Positions 38,759 to 50,375 of a stretch of DNA of 64,000 bases are shown in pieces. Position 1 is the stretch's first letter. Each line of letters begins with the position of its first letter. The translations under genes and the position numbers were made by a program. Source of the stretch: Gymnopilus junonius (taxonomy: Eukaryota > Basidiomycota > Agaricomycetes > Agaricales > Galerinaceae); the NCBI GenBank assembly GCA_015501075.1, contig JADNYJ010000163.1, positions 21,351 through 85,350 of the forward strand, read 5' to 3'. Below the pieces are notes generated by a model that had not been told where the DNA came from, did not search any database, and saw only the letters and a list, made by a program, of their open reading frames with translations.

Positions 38759-39965
38759 ATGGCTGAAGATAATGGTGGGCACTTTTTCGTTTAGATTAGG
38801 GATTTTTCGTTGGCGTATTGACGTTCTTTTTGTGCACTTTAGTTCTTATCGGTGTTATTGGAGGAAGCGGGCTGTATCACCTCGATAATCTGACTTTTGT
38901 GTGAGACGACCACGATCAAGTTTATCTTCTTTTTTTCCCGACCCTTCTAACCTGATCTGACAGCAAATCAGTGAACCCTGAAACAGTACGTCCTCACTCA
39001 TCTCAGTTTCCTCAAACCCTCATCGTATTCACCCACACAATTCTAACCAGCCATGGGGATTCCCCAGCTCACCGATAACCATCTCCTCCCTCCCCTCCGG
39101 CACCAAAGTCGCCTTCGTAGCGCGGCATGGCGTCGGGCACTTCATCAACCCCTCCAACGTGCCCTCCCGAGCCAACATCGCCGCGCTCAAATCCCTCGGC
39201 GTACGCGTCATCCTCGCCTTCTCCGCCGTCGGCTCCCTGCGCGAGGAGATCAGCCCTGGCTCCTTCGTCCTGCCTAACCAGATCATCGACAGGACGAAAG
39301 GGATCAGGCCGGCGAGTTTCTTTGCGGATACGACGATCGTGGCGCATACGATGTTCGGGGACCCGTTTAGTAATAAGCTGGTGAAGTGGTTGGAGCCGAG
39401 GGTGAGGAGGGTGTTGGAGGAGGGGAAGGAGGGGGAGAAGAGGAAGTTGTTCACGGAGAAGTGTATTGTGTGTATGGAGGGCCCGCAGTTCTCGACGAGG
39501 GCGGAGAGTCAGATGTATAGACAGTGGGGAGGGGATTTGATTAATATGAGTGTGCTTCCTGAGTCCAAGTTGGCTAGGGAGGCTGAGTTGAGGTGATTAT
39601 GTTTATATTATTTTTCGGACTTGAAGCTGATATGTTATATGTTAACTAGCTACGCGCTCATCGCTACTGCGACAGACTACGACTCTTGGAGACCCCACAC
39701 TGAATCCGTCACTGCCCTTGAGGTGTTCAAGACCCTCAAGGAGAACGCGGAGACTTCGCGCCGCGTCGCTGCTACTATCCTAGATGAGCTCCAACAAGCT
39801 GTGACAGGCAAGGACGCTGATCTCTTTTTGGAGGAGAAGGGGGCCATGAAGTTCAGCATCATGCCAAGGTCGGTGAGGCAGAAGCAGGAGGATAGGGACA
39901 AGTTGGCGTTTATCCTGCCAGAGTATTTTGCGGGTGAGGAGACGGTGGATGTTAGCTCTGCCTGA
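38759..39965 (+). CDS. MEU1: S-methyl-5'-thioadenosine phosphorylase (MTAP)
   Basis: Cleaves 5'-methylthioadenosine from polyamine synthesis with phosphate to adenine and methylthioribose-1-phosphate, the first step of methionine salvage. Five exons: 38759-38774, 38843-38900, 38964-38985, 39051-39592, 39650-39965; 954 nt, 317 aa, no break. Phosphate loop [45 protein letters not shown]; and the base-binding A-T-D-Y-D-S-W across the last intron. Exons 1 and 3 are only 16 and 22 nt. One atypical point: eukaryotic MTAPs usually have I-N-M-T/S with A-L-P-E; here N-M-S-V-L-P-E, a mild variant. Length is slightly above human MTAP because of an extended region near residue 160. Confidence 0.94.
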
Positions 39966-41147
39966 TCGTGTCATTGCAGCCATTTTGAAAAGCATTGTTT
40001 GGCAACTAAAATCGGAGAAGATAGAAGTAAATTTAAATGTAGAGTAAATATCTATGTAGATTTTCTAGACAGGTGACGCTTTCTTGGGGTGCTCAGATAA
40101 GTGTTTTCCAGTATCAAGCTTACCTCCAATTTACATTAGTTAAAGCTTGGGTTAAAGCTGCTGCTGGTCGACGCGGGACAAACGCTGGACGAGGAGCACT
40201 CCCCGGATGACGGTCCGGATGTGATAGTGATATCAAAAGCGGTCAGCATCCATCAACGCTTTGTCTTCCGCTTCCACAACTGATCCTCTCCATGACGCTA
40301 CTCGACGCGTACAGCCTTCAAAAGACGCAGAACGCCTGCTGTATTTGGTAACTATGCGTACCAATTTGGATGTTGGGGTTTTGAAAGACGTGGCACGTCA
40401 CGGTCAACATGGAAGTCTATCGGTGTCATCAGTAAGTCCACACCCTGCTTCCGCAAATGAATGGTTTTATACTAATGCGCATTATCATTTTTCGGTTATC
40501 ATAGTCCGTTGCTGTCTGCAACTTACTATTGCTTCCATTCTCTGACTGTTGACTCTGAATAATGGAATCATGGGCATCGGAAAAGGACAGATGACAGACC
40601 CGCATCGAGTGACAAATGTCAACCCGCTCCGTTATAACACGCTCACAGGCTAGCATTGGCATTGAAATGCGCTCTCAAGTCATACCGGATGTTTGATCTC
40701 ACTAACTGAAGTCTACCACTACGAGCCTCTTGCACTTGACTAGTTTTCGATCTCAACCTCGTGCGGTGGTGTCACTGTTTCGGTCTCCGGGAATTAATAA
40801 TACCATTACTTGCTTCATAGACTGGGGACGCGGCGGGGATAGGGCGCCAAGAGAAGAATGAGTCTGAGCTTATTCGTATCCCTTTCCTCTTCTATCCGTA
40901 TGCGTTTGCAGTCCTGTCAGCCTCGATCTGCATACATCATCGGGATCCCTTATTATCCGCACCCACCCCGCTTTTTGCACTGCATAGGAGTGGTTAGGAC
41001 GTAACGCGTAAAGTTGTATATAAAACTGACGGAACGCTTTTGATAATGCCTGGTTCCTCGGATCGTGTAGCTGTGATCGTAGCATATGCTCTGTATTGAT
41101 ACGCTTTCATCGTGCTTGTTCTTGTGCTTTCGACCCCTGCCATCGCC
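39966..41147. other. Intergenic, no gene recognised
   Basis: About 1.2 kb between MTAP and the SNG1-like gene. The last 150 bp holds a TATA-like TATATAAA at about 41017. No other feature. Confidence 0.35.
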
Positions 41148-43883
41148 ATGAACAGGACCCATCCTCACACGCACTCTCACAACACGCACTCCTCCAACTC
41201 CAATGACGCCTTCCCATCCCCATCTTCCTCCTTAGCCAATCTCGCTATTATCCCTCCAAACGCCCGCGCTATCGAAACTTCCTCTTCTCCTATAGCCAAA
41301 TACGACGAGCTGCACGCTGTTGAATACAACGGGGACGGCAATAGCACGACTCGCACAATGACCATGCCCACCCCGCCCATGACGTATTCTTCTGGACGGA
41401 CGACGTTGGCGATGTTCCACCCGCATGAACATGATTCAACACAACGGCTCCCGCTGCCTGCCTCACCTACCCTCGTTCCAGGGTCCCCGATTTCGCATTC
41501 TCATCCACATTCTCTCTCACAGTCCAATTCGAATGCGAAAACAAACCCTTCTCATACTCCTCCTACACCACCATTTTCGAACAACTTTCTAGATAAAAAC
41601 GACGAGGCACTGCGGAACGCGCGGAGGCTGTATCTAAAGATCTACGCAAAGGGAACATTCGCGGTGATCGTGACGATTTTTATCGTGTTTTCTCTGTACT
41701 GGGGCTCCTTGTGGAAGATTCCAGCGCATGCGATGAAAGGGTGGATAGTGGTGAGTTTCTTCGACAACTTACGTTTTTTCCTGTCCCGCTGCTGTCTTCT
41801 CGTGCGGCGTGGTATCTGATGGCTCTCTGCTTTCTTCTTTGCTTTCTTTACTTTTAGAATTTTGATGGAGGTCCCATAGGCGCGCGGGTTGTGAATGACC
41901 TGAGCGCAGCCAGTGGACGTTCGATCCTTTGGGAAGTTGTTCCTTCGACTCGTTTTCCGAATGGACCTCCGGATGTGATCAGTGCTTTAAAGGACAATCA
42001 AGCTTGGGTCGCCGTGTCTAGTAAGTAGAATATATGCTCTATTTCTTTTCTTTCAGCGGGTGGGCGACTGAATTTTCTTGTAGTCAATCCAGGATCGAGC
42101 GCCCGATATCAAAATTCGCTTGAAAATCCTGACCCTAATTATGATGGTTCTGCTGTTGTGACAGCTTATGGTGTCGAGGGACGGAACGAGAACGCCTTGT
42201 AAGTCGCAAGTCCTTTACCTTTCCGTTTTCTCTTGGTGGACAAACGCTCATTAATCATTTTTTCTGATATTTATCCCCCATAGCCGTGTGCTCATTCGTC
42301 CTTACGTATGTCCCTCCCTCCCTACTTTAATCACTATCAGCTATCTCTAAACTCCGAGGGACGTCACATCTGATCCATTCTTCCCTTTCCTTCCCTTCTA
42401 ATTAGATGTATAACACGCTCGAGCCCATCCTCACCAACTATTCCGCCACCCTCGGCTCCCAGCTCGTTTCTTCCAATTCGAGTGCGTCAGCAGCCGATCT
42501 GGTCAGCTTGCTGTCGATATCGCCACAGACGGTGACGTACCCGGTGGGGTATACGTTGGTCAATTTGATCCCTTTCGCGCAGCCTGTGTATGTTTTTCTC
42601 CCTTCATCCCCCTGTTTTTGTCGACTCCTAGTCTGTTTTTCTTACGAGAAGGACACTGGGTGCTGATACTGCGTTTCTATTTCTCATCAGGGCGAGTGCT
42701 GTTGTGTTCGTTGGACTTATTTATCTCCTCATCTTGTCGTTCTTCATCGTGGTGAGTACCCACCCCTTTCTGATCTCATAACAAAAATCTTATCACCCTC
42801 ACTCAGGCCATCGCATATAACGCTCGTCATGTCTCTGGGCTCAACAACCTCCTCAGCTTACGCTCTCTTATTATCGTGCGACTGGTGTCGTCTATGACTG
42901 GTTATTTCTTCTTGTCGGTGTGTAATTTCTCTTCCAGCTTCCGTGGATTTTTTTTGGTTGAATGCGATACTTCTGCAGTTCTTCTACTCCCTCCTCAACG
43001 TCGCGTTTAAACTTAATCTGTCGCGAAAGTGAGTCCTTTACGTTTTTCAGTGAATATATGCGCTTTGGATTGACGATGGTCCCCTCTAGATATGGCCATG
43101 CGGGGTTTGTTATTTTTTGGATGCTTAATTGGATGGGCATGTTATCGGTGTACGTTCCATTTTTCGTGGATGGGTGGATGATAAGGTGTTGACTGACCTC
43201 TTTGATTTTTTATTTTTGCAGGGGACTGGCGTTGGAATCTTTAATAACAGTTCTTGGTCCGAAATGGATTCCGTTCTTCATGATCGGTTGGATTATCGGT
43301 ATGTCCCATTCTCTCTTTCCTTCCATTTGTCTTTCGGTGTATTGATCATATTTATGCGTTTTTTATTTTGCCTATTAGTCAACGTTTCGGTGTGCGTCTT
43401 CCCCATCGACGTCCTCCCCAAGTTTTTCCGCTATGGATATGCGGTACCGTTTTATAATATCTCGAATTCGATACGGAGTATCACGTTTGGGACGAAGAAT
43501 ACGCGTGAGTTGCCTTTTCTGTTTTTCTTTCTTCCTCGTTTCTCATTATCTTATACGATCTCGCTCATCCTTCGTTATACTTACGACTCCGACCTGATTT
43601 CTTTATAGTCGGATTAAACTTTGGCGTCCTGTTCATCTGGGTGTTCATATCTTGCCTCACACTCCCTGCTATCCAGTGGTTCGTGAGACGGCAGGAGGCA
43701 AGAGCAAAGATGGGTGCGGGTGCGGGCGCTGCTCAGGGGAATGGGCACGAGGCGCACAAGGTCCGGTCCCATCCTTCAAGCACGACTTCCACTCCGGAAT
43801 TGAAATCTCAGTCTGGGCCACCGCATACGCATACGCATGTGGAGGTTGTTGGTTCTGATCAGGAGAAGCAGTCGGGTAGGTAG
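41148..43883 (+). CDS. SNG1/DUF3533-type multi-pass membrane transporter
   Basis: Twelve exons: 41148-41750, 41858-42020, 42084-42198, 42284-42305, 42406-42587, 42691-42751, 42807-42917, 42979-43028, 43090-43149, 43222-43298, 43379-43504, 43609-43883. The 1845 nt give 614 aa without a break. A long His/Ser/Pro-rich cytosolic N-terminus precedes helix 1 (F-A-V-I-V-T-I-F-I-V-F-S-L-Y-W-G-S-L). A large outside loop carries the family pattern F-D-G-G-P-I-G ... A-W-V-A-V ... N-P-x-Y-D. A cluster of five or six helices follows, including F-F-Y-S-L-L-N-V-A-F and G-F-V-I-F-W-M-L-N-W. This is the DUF3533 family of yeast SNG1 (nitrosoguanidine resistance), related to ABC-2-type permeases. Plasma-membrane location is inferred; substrate unknown. 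Exon 4 is 22 nt. Confidence 0.85.
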
Positions 43884-44229
43884 TGGAGTGGAAGTGTTGG
43901 TTTTTGTTCTCTTCACTTCGCTCAGCCTCTCGGCCTCTCTCGACTTGCTCGCTTGTTTTCCGTCAATTTCGCGATACCTCCTTTTTTTTCTGGCTTTATT
44001 TTAGCTTTCTTTGTTGAACAGTGCATCTCCTGGAGATTGAGGTGCGCGGTTTGAAAGACTTGGCGGTCGGGTGTTTGACTATTTGTGTCAGACGAGTAGA
44101 GTATATATTCAAGTTGTCGTGGTTGTTTAATCTTTTTATTTTTATTTTTGCTTTCATACCCCTTCTTTATTAGATGCAATGTAATCGTTATCGGACGTTG
44201 TAATTTGTATCCTCTACTTTGCTAGTCGC
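43884..44229. other. Intergenic spacer
   Basis: T-rich 3' flank of the transporter gene; nothing else seen. Confidence 0.3.
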
Positions 44230-44738
44230 ATGAAGTAGTAGAAATATATGTCGTATTGTAAAATATTTCCTTTTCAACACCACCAAGACCACCACCAACA
44301 ATCGCTGTCATGGCTCAGCTTATTCGCTCTGCAAAGTCCGGCAGTGATTGGACGGATGCTGAAGTGCTCACTTACAACATTTGAATTACGCCAGCCTCCC
44401 CAGATGTTTTTTTTCCAATCCAATGCAGACCCGTCGCTCGACCATCTTTATCCCGCCATCCTCACCTCACCTAATGCGGAAGACCTCGACCTCTCGGAGG
44501 CCACGGCGGACTACCTAGGCTACCTCGATCTTGCCACCCATCTCACCCAAGAAAGTGCCATCAGTGACGACTTTGCCACTGCGACTCTCAAGCTCCTGGG
44601 CATCAACGAATGACACGCCACTGTGGCCACCCGCTACAGTATACCTCGCGCCAGCTGCAGCTTTAACAAGCCCAACGCCGAGGTGCAGGTGGCGGCAGAG
44701 GCGATCGCAGCAGTTCAATTTAACAACATGAAGCGCAG
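44230..44738 (+). pseudogene. Decayed KSGSDWT-family element, copy 2, cut by an LTR
   Basis: Starts M-A-Q-L-I-R-S-A-K-S-G-S-D-W-T at about 44310, with upstream sequence (CACCAACAATCGCTG) also shared with copy 1. A TGA interrupts after T-Y-N-I; the next frame runs through S-N-A-D-P-S-L-D-H-L to L-L-G-I-N-E and the same TGA as copy 1 (44611-44613). Between R-Y-S-I-P and F-N-K-P the middle part kept in copy 1 is deleted. Homology stops at F-N-N-M-K-R-S, exactly where an LTR begins (44739). The part after Q-F-N-N in copy 1 is missing here. Confidence 0.65.
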
Positions 44739-45044
44739 TGTGACGAATCGGACTTTCCGTGGCCGTGAGAGCGTCGGAAAGGGTTGAGTCGGCACAAGAG
44801 ATGAACTCGAATAGACGGTTTTAACGAGTATGAATTCACCAAAGAAACTACATACGACGGGCGCGCTTTTATACCTACGTAGATAGCTTAGTAATCTAGT
44901 ATTTTTAAGGTACAAGAATATGGAAGGACGAGCGTGATAAGGTACGAGTATCGGAGAAAAGGAATGATAGTCGGCGCGTGGCGCCGTACGAATATTTGAA
45001 GTTCAGAATTGATGGGAAAGGCGAGAAATAATGAATCCGCCACA
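44739..45044 (-). repeat. 3' LTR of truncated gypsy element 2
   Basis: 306 bp beginning TGTGACGAATC and ending GCCACA, so TGTG...CACA ends. On the minus strand it is preceded by a purine tract (GTCTGGAGGGCGTA, plus 45045-45058), as expected for a 3' LTR of a minus-strand element. It interrupts KSGSDWT copy 2. No second LTR is in reach to confirm the boundaries. Confidence 0.6.
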
Positions 45045-45090
45045 TACGCCCTCCAGACTTTGCGAAGAACGTGAGTAATGTCTTGAACGA

Positions 45091-45720
45091 CTATTTGCGA
45101 GAGCCTGAGTTCTTCTGACGAATAGAAGTAGCAATGGGAGCATCATCGTCAGTCTCCATTTCGACGTCCTTGTCCTTTGAGGCCTTGACAGATTTGGATT
45201 TGACATTTCCGGGCTTGTTAATAGGGTCAACCGCATCAGCTGTCTTGGAAGAGGAGTCGACAGGGGAAATGGTGATGGTGGGAGTCGACTCAGTGATGGA
45301 TGCAGCCTTGGAAGTAGAAGGTGCCGAGGCAGAGGAAGAGGACATGGTGGACGAAATGGACTTGGACTTCTTGGAACGTCTTGATTGGCGGGCGGCCCTT
45401 GAAGTACTTGGACTTCATCATCTGCTGTTGAGTATAACCGGCCGCAGCAACTGCAAATAGGTCTGAAATGAGGGAGCCATTCTGGAAAGGGGGAAGGTTG
45501 AAGGAACCAGGAGCCGAGGATGGACCAGCGGGGGTAGGTGCAGTGGGCTTGGGCTTAGCCGATAATTTGAGGGATGTGAGATTAAAATTGGCAGCAGTAA
45601 CACCATTGGTGGTAGGGGGTACTAGGTATTTCTGATCAGAGTCGTTCCAGGTAGCAAAAATGTGCTCATTGACTGTGGAACAGTTCCACATGAGGGCGAA
45701 ATTGAGATAACATGTGATTC
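45091..45720 (-). pseudogene. Downstream ORF remnant of gypsy element 2
   Basis: Two overlapping open frames (45691-45290 and 45345-45091). The first has W-N-C-S-T-V-N-E-H-I-F-A-T-W-N and a Pro/Ser-rich part, the second is Ser/Lys/Asp-rich. Between the chromodomain segment and the LTR, this position fits the extra 3' ORF seen in basidiomycete chromoviruses. Function unknown; frame-broken. Confidence 0.4.
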
Positions 45721-45790
45721 ACGGAGGTAACGAGTGGTAGGATTATACTTGCAGATGTTCTGGTGGTGACAAATATATTTGATGATGGTT

Positions 45791-46339
45791 TCAAGGGGGA
45801 TGATGATCCTTCATAAAGAACTCAGTCTCGGAATGACGGGTAATTAAAGGGTGATCCGGTTGAGGAAGCGTGATGGACCCGGGTGCTTTGGGCATGACAA
45901 CGTCGCGGGGTAGAATGTGATCAAGGATAATGGGAGATGCAGGAGAACGCAAACGAAGAGGGATGGAATGCAACTTGGATAGGAAAAAGGAGGAAACTGA
46001 CTGCAATTTGAAGGCAGCCTTATCTAGAAAAGATTGTCCCGGAGAAGAACAGAGGTGCATAGCTCCTAAGTGAATTTGAGGATCATCCAACAGTGGGTTG
46101 CCATGTCCCTTAGGCAAATCGGAGATCTTGTCAATGCCTAGCAAATCAAAATAAGTGTTTAAAGCCTGTAAATCCGAAATTTGATTATATGGCAGCCAAG
46201 TGATGTCACCTGCTTTCCATTTAATTTGAAATAAGGATTGTTCCTTGGTGCTGGCATGCGATAAAATTCTATCCACAGCCCACTCACCTTCAAATTCTTC
46301 GCCAATTCCTAATTGATTATCCAGCCACCCCGGAAACAA
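45791..46339 (-). pseudogene. Gypsy element 2: chromodomain-like C-terminus of pol
   Basis: F-P-G-W-L-D-N-Q followed by E-G-E-W-A-V-D-R-I-L-S-H ... F-Q-I-K-W-K-A-G-D-I-T-W-L-P-Y: the pattern of a chromodomain, which in chromoviruses guides integration to heterochromatin. It lies downstream of the integrase in a different frame, separated by about 270 nt of decayed coding. Confidence 0.6.
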
Positions 46340-46606
46340 TCTGTCATCATTCAGGATATGGATCTGAAGGAGAGAGGCATGAAAAACATCATGAACTCCT
46401 CATTGTTTCAACTTATCAGGTAGATTAAGTTGATAGGAGAAATTCCCAAAGTCCTTAATAATGTTATAAGGACCAATGTACTTGGGAATTAATTTATGAG
46501 CCAGTCCTTTAGGGAATGAGATATTCTTGGTAGACAAATACACAAGGTCTCCCCTTTTGAATGGAGCTGGTTGGCGCTTGCAGTTAGCATCACAAGTTTG
46601 CTTGAC

Positions 46607-47794
46607 TCATGCTGCGAGAATGCTGTCATGTGCAGCCATAAGTGCAAGCTTCTTTTGCAAAGCAAAGTTCCAGATAGCCAGAAATTCTGATTTATCTGCA
46701 GAATTCCAGATCATAGACCGAGGCATGCATCCTGAATTTAAAAAGAAAGGGGCATAGCCAGTGCTTTCCGACCATGCAGAATTAATTGCAAACTCAATTG
46801 CGGGTAATTTACTGACCCAATCCATTTGAGTTGCATTCACGCACTGTCTGAGCATTTGATTGATTGTGCGATTAGCATGTTCAGTTGATCCATCCATTTC
46901 AGGGTGATAGGCACTTGACATGCGAAGTCGAGTACCCAACAGATCATGCAAATGCTTCCAGAACATGCTTGTGAACAGTACATCATGGTCACTAATAATA
47001 TTGTGAGGGAGTCCGTGGAGTTTGTACACATGCTCAAATAGAAGTTCAGCAATCTGACATGCATTATAATTGGTTCGGCTGGGAATTAAGTGAACCATTG
47101 CTGTTAATAGGCAAATAACCACAGTAATAGAGTCAAAAACTCCATCGCTATTGCTCGATTCTGGTAAGGGACTGACAAAATCGACACCAATAGACTCCCA
47201 AGGATGTGAGGGAACAGGTAAAGGGTTTAAAAGACCATAAGGTTTTTGATTACTGGGCTTACTCCTCTTGCAAGTCATGCAAGTTTCACAAAAAGCCTTT
47301 GTATCAGTGACAATATCTTTCCACCACACTTGATCACAAAGGTAATCAAGAGTTTTGTTTGGTCCCAGAAGAGCCAGCAGTGAATGTGCCTCGGAGACGA
47401 CAATTTCCTGAGCACTTCGACCTTTTATTAGTATTTTTGGCATGCATAGAAGCTTCAAATCATGTTCTTTGATGTAAACAAGTCCATTTTCCATGGTAAA
47501 ATTGCGAAAATCGGATGGTTTATTGATTATTTGCTTAAAGAATGAGTCCTCAGAATATTTTCCTTTGAGTTCTCGAAGCAGATCAATGCCATCCACGCTA
47601 GACAACACAAACTCGACCAGTGATGGAGGCTTGGGGTTACCTTCCGCATCCGGAATAGATGCATTAGGCGGTGTTTCCGAAAATAGAACATTACAGAAGG
47701 TTCCGAATTTCGAGAGTCTGCCCCTCTGCCTGTCTGCACGTCCGCACAGGGCTGACAAATATCCCAAAGCAGATGTGACGATCGTGGCTGTCAC
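46607..47794 (-). pseudogene. Gypsy element 2: integrase
   Basis: An uninterrupted frame of 395 codons, of which the first 45 or so are not pol. It contains the H-H-C-C zinc-binding domain (A-H-S-L-L-A ... F-C-E-T-C-M-T-C-K-R) and the catalytic core: Asp in G-V-D-F-V-S-P-L-P, Asp in I-I-S-D-H-D-V-L-F, Glu in D-G-S-T-E-H-A-N-R. Y-H-P-E-M-D-G replaces the usual Y-H-P-Q-T-D-G. Catalytic residues are intact but the element lacks reverse transcriptase, so it cannot move on its own. Confidence 0.85.
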
Positions 47795-48534
47795 CTCTCA
47801 TGATTAGCGCATCAGCCTCACCCTGTCCTCGACATGTCGCCTGCATTTTGACCACAAAATACAAGAAATTTTGTGGATATCTTTTGCCCACCTTTATGGT
47901 TTTTTGGCAGGTTCCAGTATCATACAAATATATTAAAAATATAGTAATTAAGCAAGAGTTTTTGAAAGGCTTGTGATGGTTTGTCATTGTTGATCTCAGG
48001 TTGCAACTTAGTGAGCAGAACTCCACTCAATGGCCTCCAGAGATGCATCTGTATGGAGTGTCTGGGTGGGATGGCAGAACAAAATGCATTTTATGCAAAT
48101 TTTTCTGCCCCATTGCCCACAATAATACATGTATCACCTTGCAATTATCAGTATAAGACCCTTTTTTTTCTCAAATGTGCGCACTGCATTAACATTCACA
48201 CTTCAGTTTTCATTTTGATTTCCAATTTATAGGAACAGATAAATTATAATATATATATGCCATTTACATATTAAAGCTGTCTTGGATAGTAAATAGGGAG
48301 GACAGAGACTCTGAGAGCAATGAAATTATGAGTGTGGCATGGCAGGCGTGATTGTTGTGTAAGCAACCAAGTGCAGACATGCAGACATGCAGACTGTGTG
48401 GAGGGGGGACTCTTGAAATATGGAACATCCTCGAACATTACGTTCTCAGAACAGAGGCTCGGAGTTGCCATCCGCATCTGGAATAGATGCATTAGGCGAT
48501 GTGTCCGAAAATAGAACATTACATTCTCGGACCG
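47640..48534. repeat. Direct repeat pair of about 60 bp, 830 bp apart
   Basis: 47645-47705 and 48470-48530 share CCGCATC[CT]GGAATAGATGC, ATTAGGCG and GAAAATAGAACATTACA with few mismatches. The first copy is at the upstream end of the element 2 integrase frame. The sequence between has no coding motif. It may be a short insertion bounded by duplicated pol sequence, or the product of unequal recombination. Confidence 0.5.
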
Positions 48535-48634
48535 GTGCCCTCTCTCAGGCATCAACCAAAGGTGCTGGCACCCGAGGATGAGCTGTTTACAGCATGTCTG
48601 TGGTGTTCTTTGGTTTCTGACCACCACTTCCACC

Positions 48635-49090
48635 TGTTACGATGTTGACGACAGAACCTAATCAGATAAGATAAGGTCTGGCATAGTAGTCATAGAGGTC
48701 ATTCGATGAAGTCTGCTAAGGTATTGTCTTCGACAGAAGAATGCCTTAGTAGTTCAAGTTCATTCTCGGTTGTTACAAGAGATAATATTCTCAAGAACAA
48801 GCTAAGGAATACATGTAGACTAGCTACAGTTATATACTATTTGGGTTTGATAATAATATAATGAAACGAAGATAAAACAAGGGGAATCGGAACGGGGTGA
48901 TCATCATCAAGGCAGTACAAGGGATGATGATCAAGAGGAAAGATTGTCCACATACGTGTAAGAAAGTAAATGATCATCTTGTGAGCAAAGATGATCATGA
49001 AGAAGCTATAAATAGTAAATAGTTCGATAAATGATAAAGAAAAGAAAACGAGGGGCGCGCGATAAGATAAGAGAAAAGAGAGTCATAACA
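48635..49090 (-). repeat. 3' LTR of gypsy element 1
   Basis: 456 bp bounded by TGTTA at 48635 and TAACA at 49090 (TG...CA ends). On the minus strand a strong purine tract (TTCTTAGTAGGGGGGTAA, plus 49091-49108) precedes it directly. The 5' LTR lies outside the window to the right. Confidence 0.78.
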
Positions 49091-49108
49091 TTACCCCCCT
49101 ACTAAGAA
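49091..49108 (-). other. Polypurine tract of gypsy element 1
   Basis: AGTAGGGGGGTAA on the minus strand, immediately upstream of the 3' LTR; primes plus-strand DNA synthesis in LTR elements. Confidence 0.75.
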
Positions 49109-49367
49109 TTGAAGCCCCTGGCTTCAATAATGGGGCTCCCCGGTCATGTTGTTGTCGCCTCTTCTCCTTGCCAGCCATCATAGGCTCCATTGTGCCAATC
49201 GTTCAGTGCATTGTCGATGTCGTCGACATGCGCTAGTTGTTCCTCTGTGAATTCATAGGCATAGCCTACAAATTCCCCGTCACTTTGTCAGATCAGTCTC
49301 AACTACAATCGATCAAGTTGTGGCCTGGACGATACTGGCGGCAGTGAGGCAGCGGTAGCTGTGGCAG

Positions 49368-50321
49368 TCAGCCTGCCAGTGGTTTGCACTGCTGCAAACA
49401 AAGCAGCATTGTCATGGGCTTGGTTGGGGGTTCGTTGGGGTGCGGCAGGTCGGAAGGGAGTCTGGGGTCGGGATCATAGAGAAGGGGATTCAGTGTAGGA
49501 AGGAGGGTTGTTATGGGGGCATTCTGGGCAGAGGTTGTCTGCATGGTGGCGAGGGCATGCCTTCGGGGAAGGGTGGCAGGCAGTGTGGTCGGGGGTGGTG
49601 CAAGGGAGCATGTCGGAATGGGTCCTGGGGAGCAGTCGTCGATGGAGACAGTGTTGATGAATCGTTGGTCACGACGAGGAACGGGTGGATGGGTCTGTGG
49701 GGCGGTGTCATAAATGGAGGGAAGGTGGTAAGGTTCTTCCTCGGACCTAATAGCAGACGTAGCAGTAGGAGGGCATTCTCCTTGTCGTCTGCTGCTAATG
49801 AGGAGAGGGTTGATGGCTCTTTCGAGCCTGAAGCACATAAGGGTCTCGAACAGTTGTAGTGACTTTGTTCGAGATGCCTTAACTATCTCGTGGTGGCATT
49901 GGGTTCGGTCGGTTTCATTCTTGAACTGGCGGAGGGTATCCCTAAGAAAGGGATTGGATATGAGGACTTCAAGGGCTGTGGAGTAACGGCGGGGATGGTT
50001 AAGGAACTGTTCCAGTTCCTTGTGAGTCAGCTGTTGGAAATCGATGAAATCGAGTAAGTTGAGGAAGTCCTCAACAGAACGAAGTGGGGTGTGTACCGTA
50101 GGGATGGGAGGCGGGTATCTGGTGGAAGGGACATCATTCGGATCGGGTGAATCAGAAGAGGAATCCGTCTGGAATAGACGGACTTCAGCTCTGGTGCAAG
50201 AAGAGGAAGCGGCAGGGGTAGGCAAAGGTGCATTCGCCTGGCCCAGGTGGATGCGTATGTCAGAGGGAGACGAGTTGGGAGTGGAGGTGGTAGCGTGGGT
50301 TCGAGTGGAGAAGCAAGGCAT
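49368..50321 (-). CDS. Extra 3' ORF of gypsy element 1, 317 aa
   Basis: Open frame between the pol C-terminus and the 3' LTR, starting M-P-C-F-S-T-R-T-H. It is Ser/Pro/Thr-rich with a helical centre (V-E-D-F-L-N-L-L-D-F-I-D-F and L-E-Q-F-L-N-H-P). No retroviral motif is recognised. Extra ORFs at this place occur in basidiomycete gypsy elements (recollection, to be checked). It is the longest unbroken frame of the element, so it has either decayed less or is young. The start lies 55 nt after the pol stop region. Confidence 0.55.
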   Translation of the reverse strand: MPCFSTRTHATTSTPNSSPSDIRIHLGQANAPLPTPAASSSCTRAEVRLFQTDSSSDSPDPNDVPSTRYPPPIPTVHTPLRSVEDFLNLLDFIDFQQLTHKELEQFLNHPRRYSTALEVLISNPFLRDTLRQFKNETDRTQCHHEIVKASRTKSLQLFETLMCFRLERAINPLLISSRRQGECPPTATSAIRSEEEPYHLPSIYDTAPQTHPPVPRRDQRFINTVSIDDCSPGPIPTCSLAPPPTTLPATLPRRHALATMQTTSAQNAPITTLLPTLNPLLYDPDPRLPSDLPHPNEPPTKPMTMLLCLQQCKPLAG

Positions 50322-50375
50322 GTTGTGGAAGTTGACGAAGTAACTGAAGAAATAAAGGAGCCCAGTTCACCTTCT

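Larger units (their letters stand above)
44739..47794 (-). mobile_element. Truncated Ty3/gypsy retrotransposon (element 2)
   Basis: Order on the minus strand: integrase (47794-46607), chromodomain-like segment (46339-45791), downstream ORF remnants (45691-45091), purine tract, 3' LTR (45044-44739). No reverse transcriptase, protease or 5' LTR is found; homology to pol ends near 47650. The next 830 bp up to the LTR of element 1 has no pol motif. Confidence 0.75.

Noticed and set aside
49440..49859. Plus-strand Gly-rich open frame
   Set aside because: Antisense of the extra gypsy ORF; Gly/Arg-rich composition comes from the Pro/Ser-rich opposite strand.
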